A stretch of 32,492 bases of DNA from Wenyingzhuangia sp. 2_MG-2023. GTDB lineage: Bacteria > Bacteroidota > Bacteroidia > Flavobacteriales > Flavobacteriaceae. The translations under genes and the position numbers were made by a program. Shown here in pieces: positions 7,564-14,545 of this stretch. Numbering within the stretch: the stretch's first letter is position 1; each line of letters starts with the position of its first letter. The stretch lies in NCBI RefSeq assembly GCF_030548295.1, contig NZ_JAUOSB010000024.1, positions 1 through 32,492 of the forward strand. The letters are read 5' to 3'. The notes under the pieces are model-generated. The model saw only the letters and a list, made by a program, of their open reading frames with translations, was not told the origin of the DNA and ran no database searches.

Positions 7564-7833
7564 GTGGAAATAGAACATCAAAAAGAACAAAACAGGTTTA
7601 TTTTAAACGTGAATGGTGCCATTGCAAAAGTAGACTACGTTCTTAAAAACAATAAAATGTACCTTACCTATTCCGAAGTTCCCAATGCATTACGCGGTCA
7701 GGGAATTGGAAAACAATTGGTAGAAAAAACGTTTGAAAAACTAACCGAAGAAGGTTACAAAGCTGTTGCTGTTTGTAGTTATGTAAAATTGATTGCACAA
7801 CGAAGCGAAAAATGGAAATCCATCATTTCCTAA
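7564..7833 (+). CDS. Small GNAT-like (YjdJ/Gtn-type) acetyltransferase
   Basis: This 89-residue protein fits the minimal GNAT family (YjdJ-like, N-acetyltransferase PF14542 type). It has a first strand pair (NRFILNVNGAIAKVDYVL), then TYSEVPNALRGQGIGKQLVEK carrying the acetyl-CoA loop RGQGIG at about residues 46-51, and a final AVAVCSYVKLIAQRSEKW strand and helix. The start is GTG at 7564; no ATG is available. It is embedded between msrA and selO (gaps of 2 and 10 bp), so it is co-expressed with the redox-repair genes. The acceptor is unknown in the whole family. Confidence 0.8.
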   Translation: MEIEHQKEQNRFILNVNGAIAKVDYVLKNNKMYLTYSEVPNALRGQGIGKQLVEKTFEKLTEEGYKAVAVCSYVKLIAQRSEKWKSIIS

Positions 7834-7843
7834 AAAAGAATAC

Positions 7844-9385
7844 ATGAAATTAAATATTCAGAATACCTTTACCAGTGAATTGCCTGCGGATAGCAACCCT
7901 AACAACTTTACCCGTCAGGTAGACAATGCTTGTTATTCACTAGCTACTCCCATCAACACCAAAGCACCAAAATTGTTGCATGCAAACAAAGAGGTGGCCA
8001 AACAGTTGGGTTTTGAAGAAAAAGATTTAAAAACTCAAGAATTTTTAAATTTAGTAACTGGGAATCAAATATATCCTAACACGGCACCTTATGCCATGTG
8101 TTATGGTGGACATCAGTTTGGAAACTGGGCTGGTCAATTAGGTGATGGTAGAGCAATTAATTTATTTCAAGTACAAACAGATGCTTCTTACACTTTACAA
8201 CTAAAAGGAGCAGGAAAAACACCTTATTCTAGAACTGCAGATGGTTTGGCTGTATTGCGTTCGTCAGTTCGCGAATATTTATGTGCTGAAGCTATGCATC
8301 ATTTGGGAGTGCCTACTACCCGATCTTTATCTTTGTCTCTTTCTGGAGATCAAGTGTTAAGAGACATGCTTTACAATGGAAATGCTACATACGAACCTGG
8401 AGCTATTGTTGCTAGAGTATCCGAAAGTTTTATCCGTTTTGGTAGTTTTCAAATTTTTGCTTCTAGAAATGACAAAGCTACTTTAGGAGCATTGATGAAT
8501 TACACCATTCGCCATTATTTTCCTCATTTAACAGAAAATGACAAAGACAGTTATGCGCAATTGTTTCAAGAAGTTGTAAATGCTACCGTCAAAATGATTG
8601 TGCATTGGCAACGTGTAGGTTTTGTACATGGAGTTATGAACACGGACAACATGTCTATTTTAGGACAAACTATAGATTACGGTCCTTATGGTTGGTTGGA
8701 CAATTACGATCCTGATTGGACACCCAATACTACAGACAGCCAAAATAGACGTTACCGATATGGACAACAACCCAATATTGGATTGTGGAACTTGTACCAG
8801 CTGGCAAATACGTTTTATACATTGACAGAAGATGCAAAACCTTTAGAAGAAGCATTGGCTAGCTACAAAACACAGTTTGAAACACAAAATTTAGAAATGA
8901 TGTGTGCTAAAATAGGAATTCAACATCCCAACAAACAAGATGCTATTTTGATTCAGTCTTTAGAAACCAATCTAAAACGAGTAGAAACAGACATGACTCT
9001 TTTTTTTAGATTGTTAGCTACAGCATCTCAAATAGAAGATTGTTTAGAGGCTTTTTACATTCCTGAAGAATTGAAAGGAGAAACGTTAACAGAATGGCAA
9101 GTTTGGTTTGAGCAATACCAACAAAGATTGATACAGGAAAACATTCCTAAAGAAGAGATAATTGAAAAAATGAATGCAGTCAATCCTAAATATGTACTGA
9201 GAAACTACATGTCTCAATTGGCTATTGATGCTGCTGAAGAAAGTGATTACAGTTTGATAGATGAATTGTATACTTTGCTACAAAATCCATATGATGAACA
9301 ACCAGAACTCCAAAAGTGGTTTGCCAAAAGACCTGATTGGGCAAAAAATAAAGTAGGTTGCTCTATGTTGAGTTGTAGTTCATAA
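7844..9385 (+). CDS. selO: Protein adenylyltransferase SelO (YdiU family)
   Basis: SelO is a pseudokinase-fold enzyme that transfers AMP from ATP to Ser/Thr/Tyr of target proteins and is linked to oxidative-stress responses. The 513-residue protein has all the family marks: GQLGDGRA (97-104), LQLKGAGKTPYSRTADG with the nucleotide-binding Lys near 121, SSVREYLCAEA, HGVMNTDNMSILG (262-274) and the metal-binding DYGP (Asp278). The C-terminus ends SMLSCSS, the Cys version of the tail where animal SELO has selenocysteine. The ATG at 7844 gives the normal family length; an earlier in-frame start would overlap the upstream gene. It ends the msrB-msrA-GNAT-selO run, which supports a shared redox role. 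Confidence 0.95.
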   Translation: MKLNIQNTFTSELPADSNPNNFTRQVDNACYSLATPINTKAPKLLHANKEVAKQLGFEEKDLKTQEFLNLVTGNQIYPNTAPYAMCYGGHQFGNWAGQLGDGRAINLFQVQTDASYTLQLKGAGKTPYSRTADGLAVLRSSVREYLCAEAMHHLGVPTTRSLSLSLSGDQVLRDMLYNGNATYEPGAIVARVSESFIRFGSFQIFASRNDKATLGALMNYTIRHYFPHLTENDKDSYAQLFQEVVNATVKMIVHWQRVGFVHGVMNTDNMSILGQTIDYGPYGWLDNYDPDWTPNTTDSQNRRYRYGQQPNIGLWNLYQLANTFYTLTEDAKPLEEALASYKTQFETQNLEMMCAKIGIQHPNKQDAILIQSLETNLKRVETDMTLFFRLLATASQIEDCLEAFYIPEELKGETLTEWQVWFEQYQQRLIQENIPKEEIIEKMNAVNPKYVLRNYMSQLAIDAAEESDYSLIDELYTLLQNPYDEQPELQKWFAKRPDWAKNKVGCSMLSCSS

Positions 9386-9977
9386 AAAAGTTTCTAAATC
9401 AGAAAGTATAAAACTGAGCAACAAATTAAAGATCAAAATAAAATTTAATTTAATTTAAAAAATATACTTCCTAACGTTAATTGCTTAAAACCTACATACA
9501 ACTGAACTGTTCTTTCTTTTTTGCATGGTGATTTTATCCTCACATAGAAACCATCTCCATTTATTTTGGTAGGAAAACATGAGTACTAATTTAATTTTGA
9601 AAGGAATAGTTCCTGCTACACACCTCAACTCTTTTAAAAACAATTCAGAAAAAAACTCTCAAAACCATTCATTACGCAAGTATTGTCGTTTATCACCTTA
9701 AATTCCTCAACAAAACAGTAGTTGTACTAATACAAATTAATTATTTTGTAGAACAAATATTGAACCTAAATTAAAAACACTTTTAAATCAATCTTAAGAA
9801 CCACATCTAAAAACAAACCAAACCAATCAAATACAGATAGTTAACAACAAAAAAACACCTAGTAATCATATGTGTCTTATATATAACGATACGTTGTTCA
9901 TAAACACATCTCTTTCTGACTATTTTTATGGTATTCACTAATTAATTCACAAAAAATTAACCAAAAACCATTTAAAA
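9386..9977. other. 592-bp AT-rich gap without a recognisable gene
   Basis: No terminator hairpin, RNA gene or mobile element was recognised. One 40-codon open frame (9579-9701) exists but shows no conserved features. The last 100 bp probably carry the promoter and leader of the secreted protein at 9978, but no clear TAnnTTTG element was found. Confidence 0.5.
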
Positions 9978-10700
9978 ATGAAGAAAATTAACTCTTTTAT
10001 CAAATGCACCATTGCAACAATTGTCTTAGCACTTACTTTCTCTAACGCATCTGCACAAGACAAAGTTGCTTTTGTTGAAAAAGTAACTAGCGTTCCAAGT
10101 CAAAAAGCTTTGACTTTTGAAATAAGCTATAACGCAGAAAAGGATAGAGAAATCAATTTAGAATTAAAGAATGTCTCTACAAACAAATGGGTTGCAGGAC
10201 AGCTTAAAAAAGTAAAAAAAGGAGAAGGAACAATTTCAATGACTATCAAATCTAAAAAGGGTTTTGAAAAAAGTAGTGATTATGTTTTAACTGTTTCAAT
10301 AAGACCAAAAGGTTCTACATGGAAAGAAACGATCAATAAGCAAGCTATAAAACCTTTTACAATTGGTTCTGGTGTAAAAACTTTAGACGATAGTGTTTCT
10401 TTTGTAAACCAACCAAATTCTATCAACGGAGGAAAATCTGTTTCTTTTGAAGTTGAATATTCTGCTAAAGAAAATAGAGAAATTAATATTGAAATTAAAG
10501 ATCCTAAAACAAACAAATGGATTGCAGGATCTACTAAAAAAGTAGAAAAAGGTACAGGTACAGTTAAAATAACAGCTTGGAGTAAAGATGGAATTCCACA
10601 AGGAGAAGGAAAACAAATTATATTGTCTATAAGACCTGTTGGAAGTACTTGGAAAGAAATCATTAACAAAGAAGTGGTAAAGCCAGTAAGCATAAAATAA
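9978..10700 (+). CDS. Secreted protein with two copies of a beta-sandwich-like domain
   Basis: This 240-residue protein has a Sec signal peptide (residues 1-26, cut after FSNASA) and two similar domains at about 28-129 and 137-240. Shared landmarks are VAFVEK/VSFVNQ, LTFEISYNAEKDREINLELK against VSFEVEYSAKENREINIEIK, NKWVAG/NKWIAG, KKGEGTI/EKGTGTV, SIRPKGSTWKETIN/SIRPVGSTWKEIIN and KPFTI/KPVSI. The alternation of short strands suggests a beta-sandwich. Modules with this kind of strand pattern and conserved Trp also occur as accessory domains in Bacteroidota surface enzymes, so carbohydrate binding is a reasonable guess, not a finding. There is no catalytic motif, lipobox or type IX sorting domain, so it should be periplasmic. 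It is flanked by a 592-bp gap and a terminator, so it is monocistronic. Confidence 0.75.
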   Translation: MKKINSFIKCTIATIVLALTFSNASAQDKVAFVEKVTSVPSQKALTFEISYNAEKDREINLELKNVSTNKWVAGQLKKVKKGEGTISMTIKSKKGFEKSSDYVLTVSIRPKGSTWKETINKQAIKPFTIGSGVKTLDDSVSFVNQPNSINGGKSVSFEVEYSAKENREINIEIKDPKTNKWIAGSTKKVEKGTGTVKITAWSKDGIPQGEGKQIILSIRPVGSTWKEIINKEVVKPVSIK

Positions 10701-10721
10701 TCGTTTGATTTATTTTTTATA

Positions 10722-10760
10722 AAAAGAGTTGATTTTCTATTGAGAATCAGCTCTTTTTTT
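10722..10760 (+). terminator. Hairpin terminator with T tail
   Basis: AAAAGAGTTGATTTTC at 10722-10737 pairs with 10742-10757 over 16 bp (two G-U pairs) around a four-base loop, ending in a run of seven T. It terminates the two-domain secreted protein gene. Confidence 0.8.
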
Positions 10761-10773
10761 GTGTTCAATTTGA

Positions 10774-10781
10774 TAAATTTG
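10774..10781 (+). promoter_or_regulatory. Putative -7 element (TAAATTTG) very close to the start codon
   Basis: TAAATTTG is a perfect TAnnTTTG match ending only 4 bp before the ATG at 10786. If used, the mRNA would be leaderless or nearly so. No well-spaced -33 TTTG is present; the nearest TTTG (10758-10761) is only 12 bp upstream. Confidence 0.35.
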
Positions 10782-10785
10782 GTGT

Positions 10786-11712
10786 ATGACAAAAATCGGC
10801 TTAGGTCTTGCTGCTTTGGGAAGACCAGAATACATCAATTTTAAAGAAGATTCACAAATAGATAAAAGTGAAATTGCTTTCAAACAAAATGCATTGGCTA
10901 TGCTACAAACAGCCTACAACCTTGGTATTCGTTATTTTGATACTGCTCCGTCTTACGGAAAAGGGGAAGCATTTTTAAAAGAATGGCAAGATTCTACTCA
11001 ATACAAAGACACTCAATTAGCTACCAAATGGGGATATACTTATGTTGCCAATTGGAAATTAGGATACAAAGGTGCCCACGAAATAAAGGAACATAGTATT
11101 GAAAAACTGTTAGAACAATGGGAAACATCCGAAGAAATGTTACCTGCACTAAAAGTCTATCAAATTCATTCTGCTACCTTAGAAAGTGGAGTATTGGAAA
11201 ACAGCAAAGTATTAAAAAAACTAGCTCAAATTAAACAAGAAACTGGCTTGTCTATTGGTTTGACAACAAGCGGTCCTAACCAAAGCACTATTTTACAAGA
11301 AGCTTCGGAAATTAAAATCAATCAACAATATTTATTTGATGTTTTTCAAGTTACGTACAATGTATTGGAACAAAGTACTTTTGAAACTTTGACAAATTTA
11401 ATTCAATTGGGTAAAAAAATTGTCATCAAAGAAGGGGTTGCTAATGGAGTTATTTTTAAAAACTGTCCTCCTCTTCTGAATGATTTAGCAGACAAATACA
11501 ATGTAGGTATTGATGCCATTGCGCTTAGATTTATCATAGATACTTTACAGCCGTTTGTAGTACTAAGTGGAGCTTTTTCTAAAGATCAACTGACAGACAA
11601 TTTAAAAGCCTTACAACTAGAACTAACACCCAACGAAATTATTTCTTTAAAAACATTAGGTACAAAACCTGAAAATTATTGGGCCAACCGAAAATCTTTA
11701 GCTTGGAACTAA
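10786..11712 (+). CDS. Aldo/keto reductase family oxidoreductase
   Basis: This 308-residue TIM-barrel protein would use NADP(H) to reduce carbonyls or oxidise alcohols. The catalytic tetrad is visible: Asp52 and Tyr57 in FDTAPSYG, Lys81 in ATKWGY and His128 in VYQIHSAT. The later SKDQLTDNLKALQLELTPNEI segment is the usual C-terminal cofactor-binding region. The N-terminal IGLGLAALGRP motif is typical of the D-threo-aldose dehydrogenase-like branch. It lies 30 bp before a methyltransferase gene on the same strand, so the two may be co-transcribed, but they have no obvious shared pathway. Substrate unknown. Confidence 0.87.
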   Translation: MTKIGLGLAALGRPEYINFKEDSQIDKSEIAFKQNALAMLQTAYNLGIRYFDTAPSYGKGEAFLKEWQDSTQYKDTQLATKWGYTYVANWKLGYKGAHEIKEHSIEKLLEQWETSEEMLPALKVYQIHSATLESGVLENSKVLKKLAQIKQETGLSIGLTTSGPNQSTILQEASEIKINQQYLFDVFQVTYNVLEQSTFETLTNLIQLGKKIVIKEGVANGVIFKNCPPLLNDLADKYNVGIDAIALRFIIDTLQPFVVLSGAFSKDQLTDNLKALQLELTPNEIISLKTLGTKPENYWANRKSLAWN

Positions 11713-11742
11713 ACTATATTTTAAAGACTTCTTACCAATCTC

Positions 11743-12564
11743 ATGAAAAAAAAAGATTTAATAAGTAGAGACATAGATGTCTTTTACACCAAAGCCTCTG
11801 AAGAAACCCGACTAGAAAAAGGAATGGGAATTTTTGAGTTTGAACGCATCAAAGAACTTATTCTAAAATATATTGCTAAACCCAATGCTAAAATCATTGA
11901 TGTAGGTGGCGGTACTGGTAAATATTCCGAATGGCTAGCCAAACAAGGTCATGAAGTATACATGGTAGAGCCTGTAGAAAAACACTTAAAAATTGCTCAA
12001 AAAAGAGCAGACAAACTAAAAAATAAATTTGCAGTTATAGCAGGCGAAGCACAACATTTAGATTTTAAAAACAATTTTGCTGACTTGGTAATCATACACG
12101 GTCCTCTTTATCATTTGCAAAAAAAAGAAGATCGTTTGGAGGCTATTGCAGAAGCCAAAAGAGTCTTAAAGAAAGATGGAATTATTTTAGGTTTTGCCAT
12201 CAATCACGCAGCTTCTACAATTGTAGGTTTGCTTCAGGGATTGATTCATAAAAAACCTTTTTTTGATATGTGTAAAGAAGAACTAACTACTGGAATTCAT
12301 TTGCCACCTAATGAATATCCGTGGTTGTTGGCAGAAGCATATTATCACAAACCGACTGAATTAAAACAAGAATTTTTAAGTCAAGATCTACAATTGATAA
12401 ATCTAGTTGCTGTAGAAGGAATTACTTGGTTAGACAAAGATTATTTTGCAAATATGTTGCACAAAAAAAATCAAAAAAACTTGGCAGAACTCACTAAAAT
12501 CACTGAGAACAACGAAGAATTATTAGCCTTTAGCCCACACATGATGTTGGTGGCAAAAAAATAG
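11743..12564 (+). CDS. Class I SAM-dependent methyltransferase
   Basis: This 273-residue cytosolic protein has the Rossmann-like SAM-binding motif I IIDVGGGTGKYSEWLAKQG (51-69), an acidic loop MVEPVEKHL, motif AEAQ-like AGEAQHLDFKNNFADLVIIHGPLYHL, and the post-motif VLKKDGIILGF. It fits the Methyltransf_11/25 group, which includes small-molecule and quinone methylases. The last 90 residues are family-specific. It is the last gene of the plus-strand block and is followed by a bidirectional terminator. The acceptor cannot be predicted. Confidence 0.87.
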   Translation: MKKKDLISRDIDVFYTKASEETRLEKGMGIFEFERIKELILKYIAKPNAKIIDVGGGTGKYSEWLAKQGHEVYMVEPVEKHLKIAQKRADKLKNKFAVIAGEAQHLDFKNNFADLVIIHGPLYHLQKKEDRLEAIAEAKRVLKKDGIILGFAINHAASTIVGLLQGLIHKKPFFDMCKEELTTGIHLPPNEYPWLLAEAYYHKPTELKQEFLSQDLQLINLVAVEGITWLDKDYFANMLHKKNQKNLAELTKITENNEELLAFSPHMMLVAKK

Positions 12565-12660
12565 ATGGAAGCCCGTCTCCATAAATTACGCTTTAAATAC
12601 TAAGTAAAAACAATTTTTTTTTGATCTCTATTTGGAAAAAATAAAACTTCTAAATATAAA

Positions 12661-12695
12661 AAAACTGTCTAAAAAAGAAATCTTTAGACAGTTTT
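12661..12695. terminator. Bidirectional terminator between convergent genes
   Basis: AAAACTGTCTAAA (12661-12673) pairs perfectly with 12683-12695 around a nine-base loop. A-rich and T-rich flanks serve both strands. It separates the methyltransferase (plus) from the zinc-ribbon gene (minus). Confidence 0.8.
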
Positions 12696-12736
12696 CAAAA
12701 AAATACTGAATGAAACCATTACTTATTTGAATTTTA

Positions 12737-13078
12737 TTATTCATTCTTTTTCCAAATTTCTTTTGGATAATGATTTGCAACAAATTCATCATAAGCATCC
12801 ATACTCGCAAGCATGTTTTTGTAATCAACTAAAGTTGTAACCTCTGTCTCTTTAGGCACTTCTGTTGTTTGCTCTAATGCTACTTTTTCTTTCTGATTAG
12901 AGATCTCATTATTTTTTTCATTTCCTCTTGTATTTACCGAATTACAAACTAGACAAACACTAGAGCTAATCTCACTGACGACTGTGGTAAACCCACAAGA
13001 TTGGCAAACATATCTTTCCACATTCATCTCATGAAAATACGCTTCAAAAAAAGCTTTTCTTTTTTTAATTCTTTCCAT
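12737..13078 (-). CDS. Small zinc-ribbon protein of unknown function
   Basis: This 113-residue protein starts with a basic segment (MERIKKRKAFFEAY). It then has two CxxC pairs (Cys25/Cys28 in YVCQSCGF and Cys42/Cys45 in VCLVCNS) 13 residues apart, the spacing of a zinc ribbon or rubredoxin-like knuckle. The rest is a charged, low-complexity linker (EKNNEISNQKEKVALEQTTE) and a C-terminal helix (DYKNMLASMDAYDEFVANHY). There is no signal peptide or membrane segment. Such architecture suggests a nucleic-acid or protein adaptor, but no family was recognised. It stands alone between a terminator and a 326-bp gap. Confidence 0.65.
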   Translation of the reverse strand: MERIKKRKAFFEAYFHEMNVERYVCQSCGFTTVVSEISSSVCLVCNSVNTRGNEKNNEISNQKEKVALEQTTEVPKETEVTTLVDYKNMLASMDAYDEFVANHYPKEIWKKNE

Positions 13079-13404
13079 TTTTTTGTTTTAAAATTAAAAA
13101 ATCCCATGCTAACTATATTAATATTAAGACTACATATGTTAATTTCCTAATATTTTTAAGTCTTATTTTTGAAAATAGACACAAATCAACCCTTGTACGG
13201 ATAATTATCAACTACACAAATTATCGATTTATATTCCTAAACCCAAAAAAGAACTCTTAAATTTTAATAAATCAACACATTACAAAACAATCTTATTTTT
13301 AACAAGATTACAGTCTCGCTACGCAGCCAATCTGCATAGTTTCATTTTTTATTGGATTATAAATAAAAAGAATATTGGAAAGTCCAAATTGTTAGTATCA
13401 AACG
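13079..13404. other. 326-bp AT-rich gap without a gene
   Basis: Two weak inverted repeats were seen: AATCTT/AAGATT at 13289-13294 and 13304-13309, and TAAGACT/AGTCTTA arms about 27 bp apart near 13125-13165. The first could end transcription of the HupE-like gene, but its stem is short. The promoter of the zinc-ribbon gene should be here; no clear -7 element was identified. Confidence 0.45.
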
Positions 13405-13977
13405 TTAAAAAAACAAAAGCTTAATTACAAACAATGTTACTATTCCATTAACACACCACAGGACAAAAGTTCTATTTATAGAAATTTTATTTGAAATAAA
13501 AATAAAACTTAAAAACAGCAAAACAATTAACAATTGAGCAATTTCAATCCCAACATTAAAACCAAAAAGAGGAACTAATATTGAATCCTCTTCAAAAAGC
13601 ATCATTCTTAAATAATTAGAAAAACCTAAACCATGAATCAAGCCAAAAACCAATAAAACCCCGTAAGTAAAAAGACTAGATTGTTGTTGTTTTGTTTTTA
13701 AAAACAAACATTTAAAATTGTAAAGACAAGAAATCATAATGGTAATAGGAATCAACGTTTCTACCAAACCGGAATTTATGCGAACAATATTAAACCCCGA
13801 AAGAACAAGTGTTATGCAATGACCAACTGTAAAAACCGTAACAACTCCTAATAACTTTCTCCAGTCTTTAAACGTGTAAAACAAACTAAAAGAGATAATA
13901 AAACACAAATGATCTAGACCGTTGATGTCTAAAATATGAGAAATCCCTTGATTTGTATAAAACAGAAAATCATTCAT
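13405..13977 (-). CDS. HupE/UreJ-family membrane protein
   Basis: This 190-residue protein has about six membrane helices. Its histidine-bearing motifs identify the HupE/UreJ (UreJ_2) family: GLDHLCFIISF (about 20-30), FTVGHCITLVLSG and FGLIHGLGFSNYL, plus FNVGIEIAQLLIV. Characterised relatives move nickel or cobalt across the inner membrane for hydrogenase or urease. Neither enzyme is encoded here, and the Bacteroidota branch lacks proven substrates. It overlaps the DUF6702 gene by 8 nt and is translated after it. A role in metal or small-cation handling together with DUF6702 is inference. Confidence 0.85.
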   Translation of the reverse strand: MNDFLFYTNQGISHILDINGLDHLCFIISFSLFYTFKDWRKLLGVVTVFTVGHCITLVLSGFNIVRINSGLVETLIPITIMISCLYNFKCLFLKTKQQQSSLFTYGVLLVFGLIHGLGFSNYLRMMLFEEDSILVPLFGFNVGIEIAQLLIVLLFLSFIFISNKISINRTFVLWCVNGIVTLFVIKLLFF

Positions 13978-14470
13978 AAAAGTCTCTTTTTTTTTGCCTC
14001 AAATTAAATCGATTTTCTTTTCCGTTGTATTTGAGATGATTTACTTGATTAGAAAACACCTCAAAAAACAAGGTGTTGTACAATTCAAATGATTTTTTTT
14101 CATCAAACCTTTTTTCTGATTTACAAGTTACAATCAACACCTTATGGTCTTCATCAAATGATGTTTCTATTATTTTAAACTCTATTTTTTCATCCTTTTG
14201 ACGTACGTATAGGTTTGAGTTTAAATACCTCTGTAAACATTGTATTCCATTGGTTTCTTTGGACGAAAAATCGACATTTACCAAGCGATATTTGTTTTTT
14301 ATTTGCTCCGTAAGATCGTCTAAAAAAAACTTGGTTGTAATTTCAGCATGATGATCTTCTGTTAGTATCATTTTACTAAAAGTCATTTTTAAAGGATGAT
14401 ATGCTGCCTGTGTACTGACTCCAGAAATAACTAAGAGCAGTGCTATTACTATTTTTAAAAACAATTTCAT
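13970..14470 (-). CDS. DUF6702-family exported protein
   Basis: This 166-residue protein has an N-terminal signal peptide (MKLFLKIVIALLLVISGVSTQA) with cleavage near residue 22. The mature part starts AYHPLKMTFSKMIL, typical of DUF6702, and continues with LTEDHHAEITTKFFLDDL. It is basic at the end (RFNLRQKKRDFYE) and has no lipobox, so it should be periplasmic. Its stop overlaps the start of the HupE/UreJ-like gene, which implies coupled production of a periplasmic and a membrane partner. The role of DUF6702 is not known. Confidence 0.8.
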   Translation of the reverse strand: MKLFLKIVIALLLVISGVSTQAAYHPLKMTFSKMILTEDHHAEITTKFFLDDLTEQIKNKYRLVNVDFSSKETNGIQCLQRYLNSNLYVRQKDEKIEFKIIETSFDEDHKVLIVTCKSEKRFDEKKSFELYNTLFFEVFSNQVNHLKYNGKENRFNLRQKKRDFYE

Positions 14471-14488
14471 TGTATACTTTTTTAATAA

Positions 14489-14524
14489 AGAACCTCTCTT
14501 TTAAATAGTTAAAAGAGAGGTTCT
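14489..14524 (-). terminator. Perfect 16-bp hairpin between phosphatase and DUF6702 genes
   Basis: AGAACCTCTCTTTTAA (14489-14504) pairs perfectly with 14509-14524 around a four-base loop ATAG. On the minus strand the stem is followed by TTTATT, so it should end transcription of the phosphatase gene. It falls within the 75-bp gap before DUF6702, leaving little room for a separate promoter, so DUF6702-HupE may depend on read-through. Confidence 0.75.
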
Positions 14525-14545
14525 AAAATTATGTGTATTTCAGTG

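Noticed and set aside
9579-9701. 40-codon open frame with an AGGAAAAC-like sequence before its ATG
   Set aside because: The composition is that of AT-rich spacer, there is no domain or signal peptide, and no supporting neighbour; too short to support as a gene.
10280-10792. Minus-strand open frame of 170 codons across the two-domain secreted protein gene
   Set aside because: It lies opposite a gene with a signal peptide and internal repeats, and its translation shows no domain features; it is a shadow of the plus-strand codon pattern.
12628-12828. Minus-strand open frame of 66 codons overlapping the zinc-ribbon gene
   Set aside because: It crosses the terminator hairpin at 12661-12695 and is low-complexity; not credible as a gene.
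13289-13309. AATCTT/AAGATT hairpin as a terminator of the HupE-like gene
   Set aside because: The stem is only six bp and lies about 95 bp beyond the stop codon; noted in the gap entry but not called.
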